Shown piece after piece: positions 9,801 to 18,229 of a DNA stretch of 64,000 nt. The notes under the pieces were generated by a model. It was not told the DNA's origin. It ran no database searches and worked only from the letters and a program-made list of their open reading frames with translations. Every line of letters begins with the position of its first letter. Position 1 is the stretch's first letter. The position numbers and the translations under genes are program-made. Source of the stretch: Pythium myriotylum (taxonomy: Eukaryota > Oomycota > Peronosporomycetes > Pythiales > Pythiaceae); assembly GCA_023091665.1 (NCBI GenBank), contig JALJCQ010000012.1, positions 3,038,001 through 3,102,000 on the forward strand, read 5' to 3'.

Positions 9801-10835
9801 ATCACAAAGCATCGAAGGCGGTACGGAGCAGTCAGTGCAGAGGTCACCAAAGCCGCAAGCACCAAGATTTTCGACGCGCTTGGTGGTCCGCTGCCCGACT
9901 GGTTCTTCCCGTGGTATGAAGTTGCAATTACCAGGGACATGATACCTGTCAAGGGCGGTTTCGGAGAGGTCTGTCGAGGAAAGTGGATGGGGTCCAACGT
10001 TGTTGTCAAAAAATGCCATGTTTTCGACCAGAAAGCGTTCGAGCGCGAAGTCGAGATATGGTTCAAGCTTCATCACCCACACGTAGTCAAACTCTTCGGC
10101 GCCTGCCATGTCGGCCAGAAGTTCTTCGTGGCCGAGTGGGCAGAGCACGGTCAACTGGACACGTACATCGCCTCGTGTGATAAAATTGGTCGCTCAGTCG
10201 TGTGGCAAAAGCTGCACGAAGCAGCACTCGGCTTACGTTACCTAGACTTCCGTGGAATCATCCACCGCGATCTCAAGTGTAACAATATCTTGGTCGGCCG
10301 TGATCAGAAAGCAAAGATCACGGACTTTGGTCTCAGCTCGCCTTGTTTAGGGAATGGAATCGAAGACACCAAGAGATTTGGGAACGCGCGGTGGACGGCA
10401 CCAGAGGTGCTCCGAGGCGAAATGCCCTCGCACGAATCGGATGTGTACTCATTCGGGATGTGCGTCGTCGAGGCCGTTACGAGGAGAGTTCCGTACGCGG
10501 ATACAAGAGATGGAAGTTTAGTGGGGTTAGAAGTGGCCGCTGGACGCTTTCTCAGTCGTCCGGAAGTGTTCCTCCACGACGAACATTGGGCTTTGGTGAC
10601 TGGTTGCTGCGCACTCAATCCGCGAGAGCGCCTGACAATGGATCACATCGTTGCCACATTGTGGGAGTTTGCAGAGCACGAACGATCCGACCGACCCATT
10701 TCGCACCCTTCCACGCCCAACACTGTCATTTCCGATTTAAAACCAAGCCGTGCATCCATCAATGAGCGAGAACTCGTCTCGAAAGCGAGTCAACGCGACT
10801 CGCACGGTGCTCCAGTTGGCGGTCAAACTGCTTAG
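6837..10835 (+). CDS. Ankyrin-repeat protein with pseudokinase and TKL kinase
   Basis: This is a 1332-residue intronless gene. Residues about 20-520 carry roughly a dozen ankyrin repeats, for example GASPLHVAIANGHKEAVNLL. Residues about 574-815 form a kinase-like domain without a glycine loop, in which HRD has become HGN (686-688) and DFG has become VSG (706-708), so it should be catalytically dead. A helical linker of about 200 residues follows. Residues about 1025-1280 form an active-looking kinase with KGGFGEV, the beta-3 Lys 1058, HRDLKCNN (1143-1150), DFG (1163-1165) and APE (1188-1190). GIIHRDLKCNN and WTAPEV are typical of tyrosine-kinase-like (TKL) Ser/Thr kinases, a group that is expanded in oomycetes. 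Regulation of the second domain by the first, as in JAK kinases, is inference. The substrate is unknown and no membrane segment is seen. Confidence 0.93.
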   Translation: MELMRQVGQVCYEFANLGLVQYAVVGDELGVRELLESGWISDIDWRDDNNFTALMHATVNGHSDIVGLLLENGAQANASVDGETTPMTLAVRSGQAQVIPVLIRGGANVLQQDSDGFTAFSRACQSGQISVVSAAIRTLLEVDAGQSIVALLKMTNNAGENPQDLAAKNGHWVVGDLLIQVGFDTYQEQDENEIDTVEELLADSSLDDDAIVNYLIEQEIDLHGTNADGEGLLFPAVVNERLGVVKYLLANGADPEHLGSRNWSTLMFASSEGQTEIVGELIQWKASVNFTDSCGIGALWLAAQSGECDTIMCLLDAGADINIQDAKGASPLHVAIANGHKEAVNLLIQRHANVHLQDLDGLTPLILAALEGHSAIVAALLRAGSDYRHQLNLPSGGDALYHAAARGHESVVRILIDAGADPNAVTLSGYTALLGATAADNIGISCLLLNNGANPNIQSVGGQTALHHAVIRRNMSIVSILAEAGADVSIEDNNGCSAFEIAVIMGEFELADFLEDLPGTKPLHPDDKFGVWPVSVLLEFYNQDNTKMESVIPQWYIDPSTIEEFAPLKQDLRTTALVADGFWHGSKVTIIRPVIGAPITIPSALTKVMHVTKEMFVATVNGWLTANHPHVLKLFGACHRDEPFLVVEHSQGTLRSYLQEHPDSTWRVLHQIALGLQYLHERDIPHGNLHGDIITFSDDGFPKLGVSGLFGATNICSDNPQVNWWPHETVSSGTMGYEADMYSFGMCIIEAVTGEAPYAAAAAAGLSVKDMVMDNEVPVRHHAFNDRGWELVMSLTSDNPTERVSVDTVVQELEAIAAAEEERHTAARTTYTLDQIESRLEFARKLDAAQTDSIQKHLLAQLKRISDRLTSNDQIPRDSTMLSRCFIVVNRFAIHLETRKAVSNAQIHSSGRQHAAVMKSIYNDVARLADDLEVDLTFEYRSWRDMWSECLLEQQRQFGKELEAVSESQVPTQIDETRAEELSCMLFEITKHRRRYGAVSAEVTKAASTKIFDALGGPLPDWFFPWYEVAITRDMIPVKGGFGEVCRGKWMGSNVVVKKCHVFDQKAFEREVEIWFKLHHPHVVKLFGACHVGQKFFVAEWAEHGQLDTYIASCDKIGRSVVWQKLHEAALGLRYLDFRGIIHRDLKCNNILVGRDQKAKITDFGLSSPCLGNGIEDTKRFGNARWTAPEVLRGEMPSHESDVYSFGMCVVEAVTRRVPYADTRDGSLVGLEVAAGRFLSRPEVFLHDEHWALVTGCCALNPRERLTMDHIVATLWEFAEHERSDRPISHPSTPNTVISDLKPSRASINERELVSKASQRDSHGAPVGGQTA

Positions 10836-11246
10836 GAACCGAGTTGTAGTGATAGGAACAGTCTGAACTTGGATAGCAACCGTCTTTCTTTCCGTTAGGA
10901 ACAATATGGGAGACTGGGTGTGGACGTTTTGGTTTGAAGACCCACGACTCGGTCGTGATCTCGGACCGAGAATACACTACCAGGCTTCAAGCTTTCGTTC
11001 TGCCCCGTCCTGCGATCGCAATAATATATTTATTGATCAGCGGGTTTTTGATGAATGCGCGACAGGGCGCTCGAAAGGACATCTACAGCACGAATCATCG
11101 GACACATCGACCACACACTCGTTCGAGGATCCTGATACTGTATGATGAGAAGAAATGATGCGAGGAGAACAGCATGATATGATAATGCCGCTACATCGGC
11201 GTACGTTGCTGTACGGCTCGAAGTCGTCGTCTTGCTGCGTTTGGTC

Positions 11247-12278
11247 TCAGACCCGGTCGGCCTCGGCCTCGAGCTCATCGTTGGACTTGGACTCGTACTT
11301 GGGCTTGGCAACCGGAACACGTCGCAGCCCCTCGATGCAACTCGTTCTCAACGCAAGCACCTCCTTGTTCGTGGGGTCCATCTCGAAGTCGGTCTTGGCC
11401 TTGGCCTTGGCCTCGGCCTTCGCCTCAGCCACGGGCTCGAAGTGAAGCTCGGGATAGCGGCCCCAGTAGGACTCGGACTCGGACTCGGACTTTCGATCGG
11501 AGTTCAGATTGGAGTCGGACTCGTGGGCCAACTTGCGCTCGGCCGAGGCCTTCGCCACGGTCGAGTTCCGAACTCGTCGAGACCCGACGAGTTCGGATAC
11601 CAGATGATGATGCAAGTGAAGTCAATTAAGGCCATCCTGTGTATCCTAATAGGTCAAGTACGGATACCAGTGAGCAGGTATCTCCTCCATCTCGGAGTCC
11701 ATCTCGCTATCGAACTCGGACTCGGACTCGGACTCTTCCTGGATCTCGCGCAGGCACAGGCGACTTCCGCACGGGCATTTGGATTCGATTTGAGACTCGT
11801 AGATCTTGACGGTCTCACTCGACTTGGGCTCGTCTGGACGCTGCGCGGCCGGGGTCGGAGCCGGTGCTGGGACCGGAGCTGGAGGCGGTGCCGGTGCCGG
11901 GGCGGCCGGAGTCGCGAAGACGGTATTCATCCAGGCGCGGACAGCGCGGATGATCGCGCCAACGCCGATAGAGACCGTGGCGATCAACGCTTTCGCGTAC
12001 GCGTCGACAGTGCGTGCGATGTCAGAGACGGCAGCGACAATGTCATAAACGGCAGCGACGGCGAAGCTGGCAGGCGCGGCGAGGAAGATGACGAGCGCGG
12101 CCATGGCGTTGGTGACGGCGGCCAGGAAGAGGAAGACGGCGACGTCGAAGTCGGGGAGGCTGCCTCCCGAGCGGCTCGCGGCAGAAGCGCGAGCACGAGC
12201 AGGAGCTCGAAGAGCGGTGGCGGTGGTGGTGCCGGTGGCGGTGGCCGTGGCGGCGGCGGCGACGGTGAAGACGGCCAT
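11247..12278 (-). pseudogene. Small Cys/Glu-Ser-rich membrane protein, copy A, interrupted
   Basis: The first frame (12278 to 11646) gives MAVFTVAAAATATATG, an Ala/Thr-rich leader, a hydrophobic segment (VAVFLFLAAVTNAMAALVIF), a longer Ala-rich stretch than copy C, a Pro/Ala linker, RPDEP, then YESQIESKCPCGSRLCLRE and an acidic Glu/Ser run. It stops at 11646. The family C-terminus (YWGRYPELHFEPV, then TDFEMDPTNKEVLALRTSC) resumes in another frame and ends at 11247. Either there is an unrecognised intron of roughly 130 nt in the acidic region or the copy is broken; I found no convincing splice pair. Function unknown. Confidence 0.6.
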
Positions 12279-12330
12279 CGTTGAGAGTGTTGGTGAGGTA
12301 GTGGTTGTTTGTTGGTGTGGTGGCAGAAGG

Positions 12331-12343
12331 ATTGCCGGATGAG
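12331..12343 (-). promoter_or_regulatory. INR/FPR-like core promoter, copy A
   Basis: The minus strand reads CTCATCCGGCAAT, close to the oomycete initiator plus flanking promoter region, about 55 nt upstream of the copy A ATG. It is conserved at 15723-15735 and 17146-17158. Confidence 0.55.
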
Positions 12344-12414
12344 TGGGATCTGCTGTGGGCTGTGAGATCTTGGGTCGGCCTCAAGAAGATCAAGAGACCA
12401 GAGACCCGAGACCG

Positions 12415-13990
12415 CCTGCATCGAAGGTGACACTCACGCCGCCACCGCCGCTCGCGGCATCTGCCACATGGGTCTCGAGCCTCAAGGCCAAGGCGAAGCA
12501 GCCCTCGTGCTACCGCCGTACAGCCCTTGGCAAGTCTCACCCGTGCCCGGAAGGCTTTATCTTCGACGGCAAACTGGTGTGCTGGGCGCAGTGTCCGATC
12601 GACTATCCGGTGCAGTGCGGCATGGAGTGTCTACCGCAGAACAAGAACTGCACGCTCAACATCCTCGACAGAGTTAGCGCAGCCACGGCGACGGCAGTCA
12701 AGATATCGACTGGCGGTTTCTTCGGTGAACTTTTGACCGTCGCGGACAAGATCACACGCGGTGTCTCGTGCGCGCAGAAACTCTACGACGCGTCGATTCG
12801 CTTGTCCGAATTCATTGACCAAATGGACGCAGCTACAAAGGCTGGACCACGCGAGAAGACCATAGCCCTTCTGGATAAGAGCGACTTGGTGGCGTATGAC
12901 ATCCCACTAATAGTGGCAACGTGCCTTGGAGAAACATTGCCTGATGTGTTCAAGGTCAGCAAGCCGGTGCTGAGCGTTGTACGCCCGTTCGTGATCGGCA
13001 TCCTGGACAAGACACTGAGCAAGGAGAATATCATGGACAAACTGAAGTTCCTCACCTTTCTCAAAAAGTTCATGCCCGGCGGATCGTCTGCTAATACGAC
13101 ACAGGCTGCAACGACCACGGCAGCTCCAGCTACCACTACATTGCCAACCCTCACGAAAGCCGAAATCGATAAGTTTGGAAAGAGCGGTAACACATGTGGG
13201 CAAAAGCTGTCAACATACGTGGGTAACGTCCAAGACGAAGTCACCAGGATTATGAAAAGCCAACCGACGGCCGATCACGAGTACCTCCAGTATGCCATCC
13301 TCAGCTCCCCGATCGTCCTCACCGATCTCCCAGCAGCCGCGTCATTGTGTGCTGAGGGTCTTGGTAGTGCCACGACTCAGGCCGACCTTGTGACGGCACT
13401 TCAAGTGATCGTAGACAAGATCATCGCGTCAGCATTTGACAAATCGGGCGTTCTGGCCAAGTTGGATAGTTACAAGCTGCAAATTGCTCACTATGGTCTC
13501 GTGGCTCTCTCGGCAATCGATCCGACAGGCGTTACGACTTTGGTTGACAAGTTCTTGCGGCCGATTTGTAACGCACCAACGATCAACGTCGCGATTCAGG
13601 ATGGTCCAGCGGACAAGGCGCTTGGCCGTCCAGAAAGCGTTTTACGGCTCCACGGGTATGTGGTCGTCGAAGGGTGACGGCATGTTGACAATCAACTTCA
13701 ACAGTACGGACAAGTACGATGTCCGCGTGAACATCATTTCCGGTGGTAAGAAAATCACAGAGTTTCCAGTCGCGTCAAATACCACGGCGAAGTATACAGC
13801 TCCACTAAAGACTCTGGCAGGCAAGACGCTGTATCTGGATCGCTGGCGCAAAGGTATTCTCGGTCTTCCAGGTACGGGAGGAGGTTCGCTGTTGCTGTGG
13901 GTGCCAAACAATGCCGCAGGGTCGATTGTTTTGAAGGTGCCGATCAACAAGACCAAGTTCTTCGACAAGGAAACCGCTCCCGTTAAGTAA
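12415..13990 (+). pseudogene. Secreted Cys-rich protein gene, 5'-truncated and frameshifted
   Basis: The frame has a Cys-rich start (HPCPEGFIFDGKLVCWAQC, then PVQCGMECLPQNKNC), a helical middle and a Thr/Ala linker with several CxxK-type helices. The end is in another frame (GMWSSKGDGMLTINF, YLDRWRKGILGLPGTGGGSL, WVPNN). The shift lies around 13620-13650, next to an AAA and a TTTT run, so an assembly error is possible. The upstream part has no signal peptide: an open frame runs back to 12343, but that DNA is the promoter side of cassette A. The family resembles conserved secreted proteins of oomycetes as I remember them; the function is not known. Confidence 0.65.
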
Positions 13991-14138
13991 AGACAATGGA
14001 CTTGCTTTTGGTGTGTAGCTATCTGGCTCGACAACTTGTACCCTCCAAACTTGTGATCCCATCAATTGGACGGAATTGTCAACAAGATCGATGTTTCTCT
14101 GATCGAGTGCCGAATCGGGAAGATTCTCTAAAAATGGG

Positions 14139-14330
14139 TTGTTTGTTGAGCTCGAAGAAGTGCAGATCGACGGTGGAGTGCTGTTCACCAATTTTGACTG
14201 CAACATTGCGCCGAGTTTCGGTCAGCTGGACGCATTCAAGTGGCTGTATCATCAGACCAGGCCCTCCTATCGCCAAGAGGAGCTTAACAACTCGTTCAGT
14301 GGAATCCAGGAAGTTCAGCACAACCATGAG
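14139..14330 (+). pseudogene. Fragment of short-form ankyrin-like gene
   Basis: The plus strand reads FVELEEVQIDGG, then FDCNIAPSFGQLDAFKWLYH. This matches FMKETQVDGRE and FYCKTASSLGQLDTLKWLYH of the gene at 4495-5835. Only the last part of the family is present and the frame then diverges. Confidence 0.65.
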
Positions 14331-14659
14331 GCAACTTTACCGGCAAGCACCCGCGAATGTTCTTCCTTGCCACAGTGTGTGTACCAACATTTCGATCGGA
14401 AGGATTCTCGGCAGAAGATGCTGTTGTGATCTGCATTCTATAGACAGGGAAAACTCTCGATCTTGCTCGGTTGACACCGGACTCAAACAAAGATCTTTGC
14501 GTTCTTGATAACACACATTCTTCGCTAGTCTGAGTTTGTTTCGTGTACAACTAGAGTGGGTGGCTACGTGTGAACGTTCTAAAGAGCCACGAGTCAGCTA
14601 GTCTCATCAGTCGCTTGAGACAGACGTTACTTCAAGATTTCTTTCGCCCTCATGCAGTG
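14331..14659. other. Spacer
   Basis: No feature is recognised in this stretch. Confidence 0.3.
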
Positions 14660-15152
14660 CGTTTTGATGACTCGGCGACAGGGCACGAGAGAGGACATGG
14701 ACAGCACGAATCATAGGACACATGGGCCACACTCATATAAACAGAGCCTCTCGGCGGCAACTGCTGAGCCTGCTGAACCGGTTCAATCCTATCACTACCG
14801 CAACCGAGTGAGTCTGTCGCATGCGAGATTCACGGATCGTTCGTTGTCCCACCACAAGCCTCAGCCTCTTGATGCGCAACTGCGACGACGAACATGTGCG
14901 AATCAGCGAATCTTTCATGCATCATGTTCTACACTAACCAAGCAGAGACGGACGCTTCCGTTTCTCTGCAAACTTCTTGGCGGGTCAGGTTCCATCACAT
15001 CATACTGAAGAACGTGGAGAGCGAGGATCTAATACTAGGAGAAGAGAAAACATGGAATGATATGAGGAAAAAACGAATGATATTCTGCTGATGATGATAG
15101 TGATGATGATGATAATGCCGCTACATCGGCGTACGCAACTGTGCGTTTGGTC

Positions 15153-15662
15153 TCAGACCTGGCCGGCTTCGAGCTCGAACATGACCTCGGGCTTGGCAAC
15201 CACAACACGTCGCAGCTCCTCGATGCAACTCGTTCTCAACGCAAGCAAGTGCTTGTTCTTGGGGTCCATCTCGAAGTCGATCTTGGCCTTGGCCTCGGGC
15301 ACGGGCTCGAAGTCAAGCTCGAAAATGCAGTCCCAGTACGACTTATACTCGGAGTCGGCGCTGAGCTCGCGCAAACAGAGGCGGCATGCGCAGTGGCGTT
15401 TGGATTGGATTTGAGACTCGTAGATCGCTGTAGAGGGTCGCTGCGAGGCCCGCGAGACCGCAGTGACCGGAAGATGCTGTACGAGATGAGCATCATCTAC
15501 GTCGTCCATATCGCAGCTGAAAGCCGCGAAAAAGACCTCCGGGCAGGAACGGGCAGCACGAACGACGCGAACGAAGCCGGCAAAGACTGCGGTAATGAAG
15601 GTGTCGATAGTGCCAACGACGGAAGAGATGGCGGAGACGGCTGCGGCGGTGAAGGCGGCCAT
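15153..15662 (-). CDS. Small Cys-rich protein, copy B
   Basis: This 169-residue paralogue of copies A and C keeps an intact frame. The N-terminus is diverged (MAAFTAAAVSAISSVVG, with a hydrophobic TFITAVFAGFVRVV), the RPDEP block has become RPSTA, and the core reads YESQIQSKRHCACRLCLREL with a shifted Cys pattern. The acidic Glu/Ser tract is almost lost, while the C-terminus is kept (FEPVPEAKAKIDFEMDPKNK, LALRTSCIEELRRVVVAK). Its conserved promoter element is at 15723-15735. Copies B and C lie head to head, about 1.5 kb apart. Function unknown. Confidence 0.65.
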   Translation of the reverse strand: MAAFTAAAVSAISSVVGTIDTFITAVFAGFVRVVRAARSCPEVFFAAFSCDMDDVDDAHLVQHLPVTAVSRASQRPSTAIYESQIQSKRHCACRLCLRELSADSEYKSYWDCIFELDFEPVPEAKAKIDFEMDPKNKHLLALRTSCIEELRRVVVAKPEVMFELEAGQV

Positions 15663-15722
15663 CGTCGAGGGTGAAAGTTGGAGTCTTGGTGAGCTAGTGG
15701 TTGTTTGTTGGTGTTGTGGCAG

Positions 15723-15735
15723 ATTGCCGAATGAG
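15723..15735 (-). promoter_or_regulatory. INR/FPR-like core promoter, copy B
   Basis: The minus strand reads CTCATTCGGCAAT, the best match of the three cassette promoters to the oomycete CTCATTYYNCAWT pattern, about 60 nt before the ATG. Confidence 0.6.
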
Positions 15736-16076
15736 TGGGATCTGCTGTGAGATCTTGGGTTAGCCTCGAGAAGATCAAGAGACCAGAGACCAGAGACCTG
15801 GTTTGACTCTTTGTGTGATTACGTACTCTGAAGTACTCTTGGTTGCGTCGAAACTTGGGTGCTTGGTATGCTGATCATCGCTTGTTATGGACGAAGAAGA
15901 TACGCGGGCACCGTTGATGGGCGGACATTTGTGGCCAGTGGTGGTTGTGGCCAGTGTGGCTTGTGCCTCGTCGCAGAGACTTTGCCGAGCTCTCGAACCA
16001 CTACGCTTTTGCCGTACGAGTCAGAAAGTGCTCGGTGGAGATCATGGTGTAGCCAAGTGAGCGCTTTCTTACGTCC

Positions 16077-16253
16077 TGTCGCCCACCCATCAACACCTGC
16101 CTGCTGCAGGAACCTTGAAGCGACGTGTGTGGATGGGTGTGTGTTTGTGGGTAGGTGTGTCTGCGGCAACTGATGAGACAGATGGTCTGATATGTGGCTC
16201 TTCACAACGTCCACGCGCACCGCACCCAGTCAGCCCCGTCAGTCAGTCCAAGC
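16077..16253 (+). repeat. Direct repeat of the cassette C 3' flank
   Basis: This segment runs from CCTGTCGCCCACCCATCAAC, through CTGCTGCAGGAACCTTGAAG and GATGGTCTGATATGTGGCTC, to the CAGCCCCGTCAGTC end. It recurs almost unchanged at 18040-18211, the main differences being a few bases in the GTGTGTGGG tract. It lies upstream of cassette C in the same orientation. Confidence 0.85.
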
Positions 16254-16429
16254 GAGAGACTCTCAAAAACAAGTACGGCCAATCTCGTCTCTCGTTGACG
16301 CGCATGAGGCGGGGAGGCTGAGCCGGCTCAACCGGTGTAGGGAGATGCTCCGTGCTCCGAACAGGCACAGCAGTCGTCAACGCCTGCCAGTGCGTGTACG
16401 GTATGTCGTCGATGGATCCTGCGCCGCAG

Positions 16430-16467
16430 TAGATGTCCTTTCTTGCGCCCTGTCGCCCACCCATCAA
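16430..16467 (+). repeat. Further copy of the cassette 3' block
   Basis: GATGTCCTTTCTTGCGCCCT followed by GTCGCCCACCCATCAA matches 18026-18057 in the same orientation and 11045-11085 in reverse. No cassette coding region precedes it, so it may be what is left of a lost copy. Confidence 0.6.
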
Positions 16468-16469
16468 AA

Positions 16470-17040
16470 CTCACTTGATGGAGAAAAAAGAAAGTACACC
16501 GACTGAAGCAGCGCCCACGGGTGTGGAAACACTCCTCCTCTCGGTTTCAGCCAAGCGCAAGGACAGACAGACTCGTGACCACTCTCGTGGAGATGCTCCT
16601 CAGACCACCACTCGACTGGCCATGTACAGGTGTATACAACTCAGAAACGACATACTACAGTAGGGTGGCATCCGATCTCGACATCTCTCCCTCTCTTTCC
16701 TGATCTCAGGGTTCTTTTTTCTTCCATCTTCTTCTTCTTCTTCCTGATGCGACACCTGGCGCTCCTGTCCCCGAATCTTCCATACATCAAAACGACTGCT
16801 ACTACAACACCAACAAAAACGACATCACGCGATCACACCCCATGCGAGCAACAGCAACATTCCACACAGGCAACTCACAGACGAACGCGCACGCGCAGCC
16901 GTCACCGATCGACTCGAGCGAGAAACCGGTACACGACTCGCTGCTACTGCAACCTGAAACATGCAACATGCAACATGCAACATGCAGGGCGTGTGCACAG
17001 ACGGGCGCTTCAGCTTCAGTATTTCTCGCGCGCGCCCGCA
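16470..17040. other. Low-complexity spacer
   Basis: No gene is seen. It holds a pyrimidine-rich run (about 16680-16745) and a short tandem array of a CAACATG unit at about 16968-16986. Confidence 0.5.
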
Positions 17041-17145
17041 ATACGCAATCACACCAACAGTCAAACCAGGTCTCTGGTCTCTGGCCTCTGGTCTCTTGAT
17101 CTTCTTGAGCCCGACCCAAGATCTCACAGCCCACAGCAGATCCCA

Positions 17146-17158
17146 CTCATCCGGCAAT
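17146..17158 (+). promoter_or_regulatory. INR/FPR-like core promoter, copy C
   Basis: CTCATCCGGCAAT lies about 52 nt before the ATG at 17211 and is conserved in copies A and B. Confidence 0.55.
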
Positions 17159-17210
17159 CTCTCTGCCACCACACCAACAAACAACCACTAGCTCACCAAC
17201 ACTCTCCACG

Positions 17211-17882
17211 ATGGCCGTCTTCACTGCCGCCACCGCCACCGTCACCGCCGCCACCGCCGCCACCGCCGCTCTTCGAGCTCCTGCTCCTGCTCCCGCTCCT
17301 GCTTCTGCCGCGAGCCGCTCGGGAGGCAGCCTCCCCGACTTCGACGTCGCCGTCTTCCTCTTCCTGGCCGCCGTCACCAACGCCATGGCCGCGCTCATCA
17401 TCTTTTTCGGCGCCTGGATGGATTTCTTCTCCGTGACGCCGGCCGCCCCGGCACCGACCACAGCTCCGGCTCCGACCGCGCAGCGTCCCGACGAGCCAAC
17501 GCCGAGCGTACCCGCAGAGATCTACGAGTCTCAAGTCGAATCCAAATGCCAGTGCGGAAGTCTCCTGTGCCTGCGCGAGCTCGAGTCCGAGTCCGACTTC
17601 GACTACGATGCCGATCTCGACTCCGATCTCGAGTCCGAGTCCGGTCTCGAGTCCGAGTCCGAGTCCGAGTCCGAGTCCTACTGGGGCCGCTTTCCCGAGC
17701 CTGACTTCGAGCCCGTGCCCAAGGCCAAGGCCAAGACCGACTTCGAGATGGACCCCGAGAACAAGGACTTGCTTGCGTTGAGATCGAGTTGCATCGTGGA
17801 GCTGCGACGTGTTCTGGTAGCCAAGCTCGAGTCCAAGCCCAAGTCCAACGATGAGCTCGAGGCCGAGGTCGACCAGGTCTGA
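17211..17882 (+). CDS. Small Cys/Glu-Ser-rich membrane protein, copy C
   Basis: This is the intact 223-residue reference copy of the cassette family. Residues 1-45 are an Ala/Thr/Pro-rich leader. Residues about 46-68 are hydrophobic (VAVFLFLAAVTNAMAALIIF) and likely cross a membrane. A Pro/Ala linker leads to RPDEP, then YESQVESKCQCGSLLCLREL with three Cys in a C-x-C-x5-C spacing. Next comes a Glu/Ser/Asp tract encoded by GAGTCC hexamers (about 17580-17680), then YWGRFPEPDFEPVPKAKAK and FEMDPENKDLLALRSSC. The Cys cluster could bind metal, which is inference. I do not recognise the family. Confidence 0.7.
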   Translation: MAVFTAATATVTAATAATAALRAPAPAPAPASAASRSGGSLPDFDVAVFLFLAAVTNAMAALIIFFGAWMDFFSVTPAAPAPTTAPAPTAQRPDEPTPSVPAEIYESQVESKCQCGSLLCLRELESESDFDYDADLDSDLESESGLESESESESESYWGRFPEPDFEPVPKAKAKTDFEMDPENKDLLALRSSCIVELRRVLVAKLESKPKSNDELEAEVDQV

Positions 17883-18039
17883 GACCAAACGCAGCAAGAC
17901 GACGACTTCTAGCCATCACCACTATCATATCATTCGTTTATTTATTTCCTCCGACCATGTTTTCCATGTCGTTTCTTCTCGTATCATTGTGGTGTATGGG
18001 TCCGATGAGATAGACTTGCTGTCCGTGTCCTTTCTAATG

Positions 18040-18211
18040 TCCTGTCGCCCACCCATCAACACCTGCCTGCTGCAGGAACCTTGAAGCGACGTGTGTGGGT
18101 GTGGGTGTGGATGTGGGTAGGTGTGTCTGCGGCAACTGATGAGACAGATGGTCTGATATGTGGCTCTTCACAACGTCCACGCGCACCGCACCCAGTCAGC
18201 CCCGTCAGTCA
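18040..18211 (+). repeat. Direct repeat, second copy
   Basis: This is the partner of 16077-16253, lying in the 3' flank of cassette C. The pair brackets cassette C with a spacing of about 1.96 kb between starts. Confidence 0.85.
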
Positions 18212-18229
18212 AAGCGAGAGACTGAAACA

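Larger units (their letters stand above)
11045..12414 (-). repeat. Duplicated cassette, copy A
   Basis: This stretch shares its promoter side (12300-12414), coding region and 3' flank (around 11045-11215) with copies B (14660-15815) and C (17040-18215). Shared blocks include GATAATGCCGCTACATCGGC near 11178, the CGACAGGGC/GGACAT block near 11062-11084 and the AGAGACCAGAGACC-type upstream block. On the right, homology stops near 12414, inside the neighbouring secreted-protein frame. Confidence 0.7.
14660..15815 (-). repeat. Duplicated cassette, copy B
   Basis: The 3' flank block (14672-14735, with CGACAGGGC and GAGGACATGGACAGCACGAA) matches 11055-11115. The block GATAATGCCGCTACATCGGC near 15110 matches copy A, and the promoter side (15680-15815) matches copy C out to GTCAAACCAGGTCTCTGG. 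Confidence 0.7.
17040..18215 (+). repeat. Duplicated cassette, copy C
   Basis: This is the complete cassette on the plus strand: an upstream block of CTCTGGTC units (17070-17098), the core promoter, an intact coding region and the 3' flank. The upstream match to copy B extends left to about 17045. Confidence 0.75.

Noticed and set aside
11232..12284. Plus-strand frame of 350 codons across cassette A
   Set aside because: Its Leu/Gly repeats are the complement of the GAGTCC/Glu-Ser coding repeats on the minus strand.
16961..16990. CAACATG tandem units considered as a CRISPR-like or telomeric array
   Set aside because: There are only about four 7-bp units without spacers, so this is a simple short tandem repeat.
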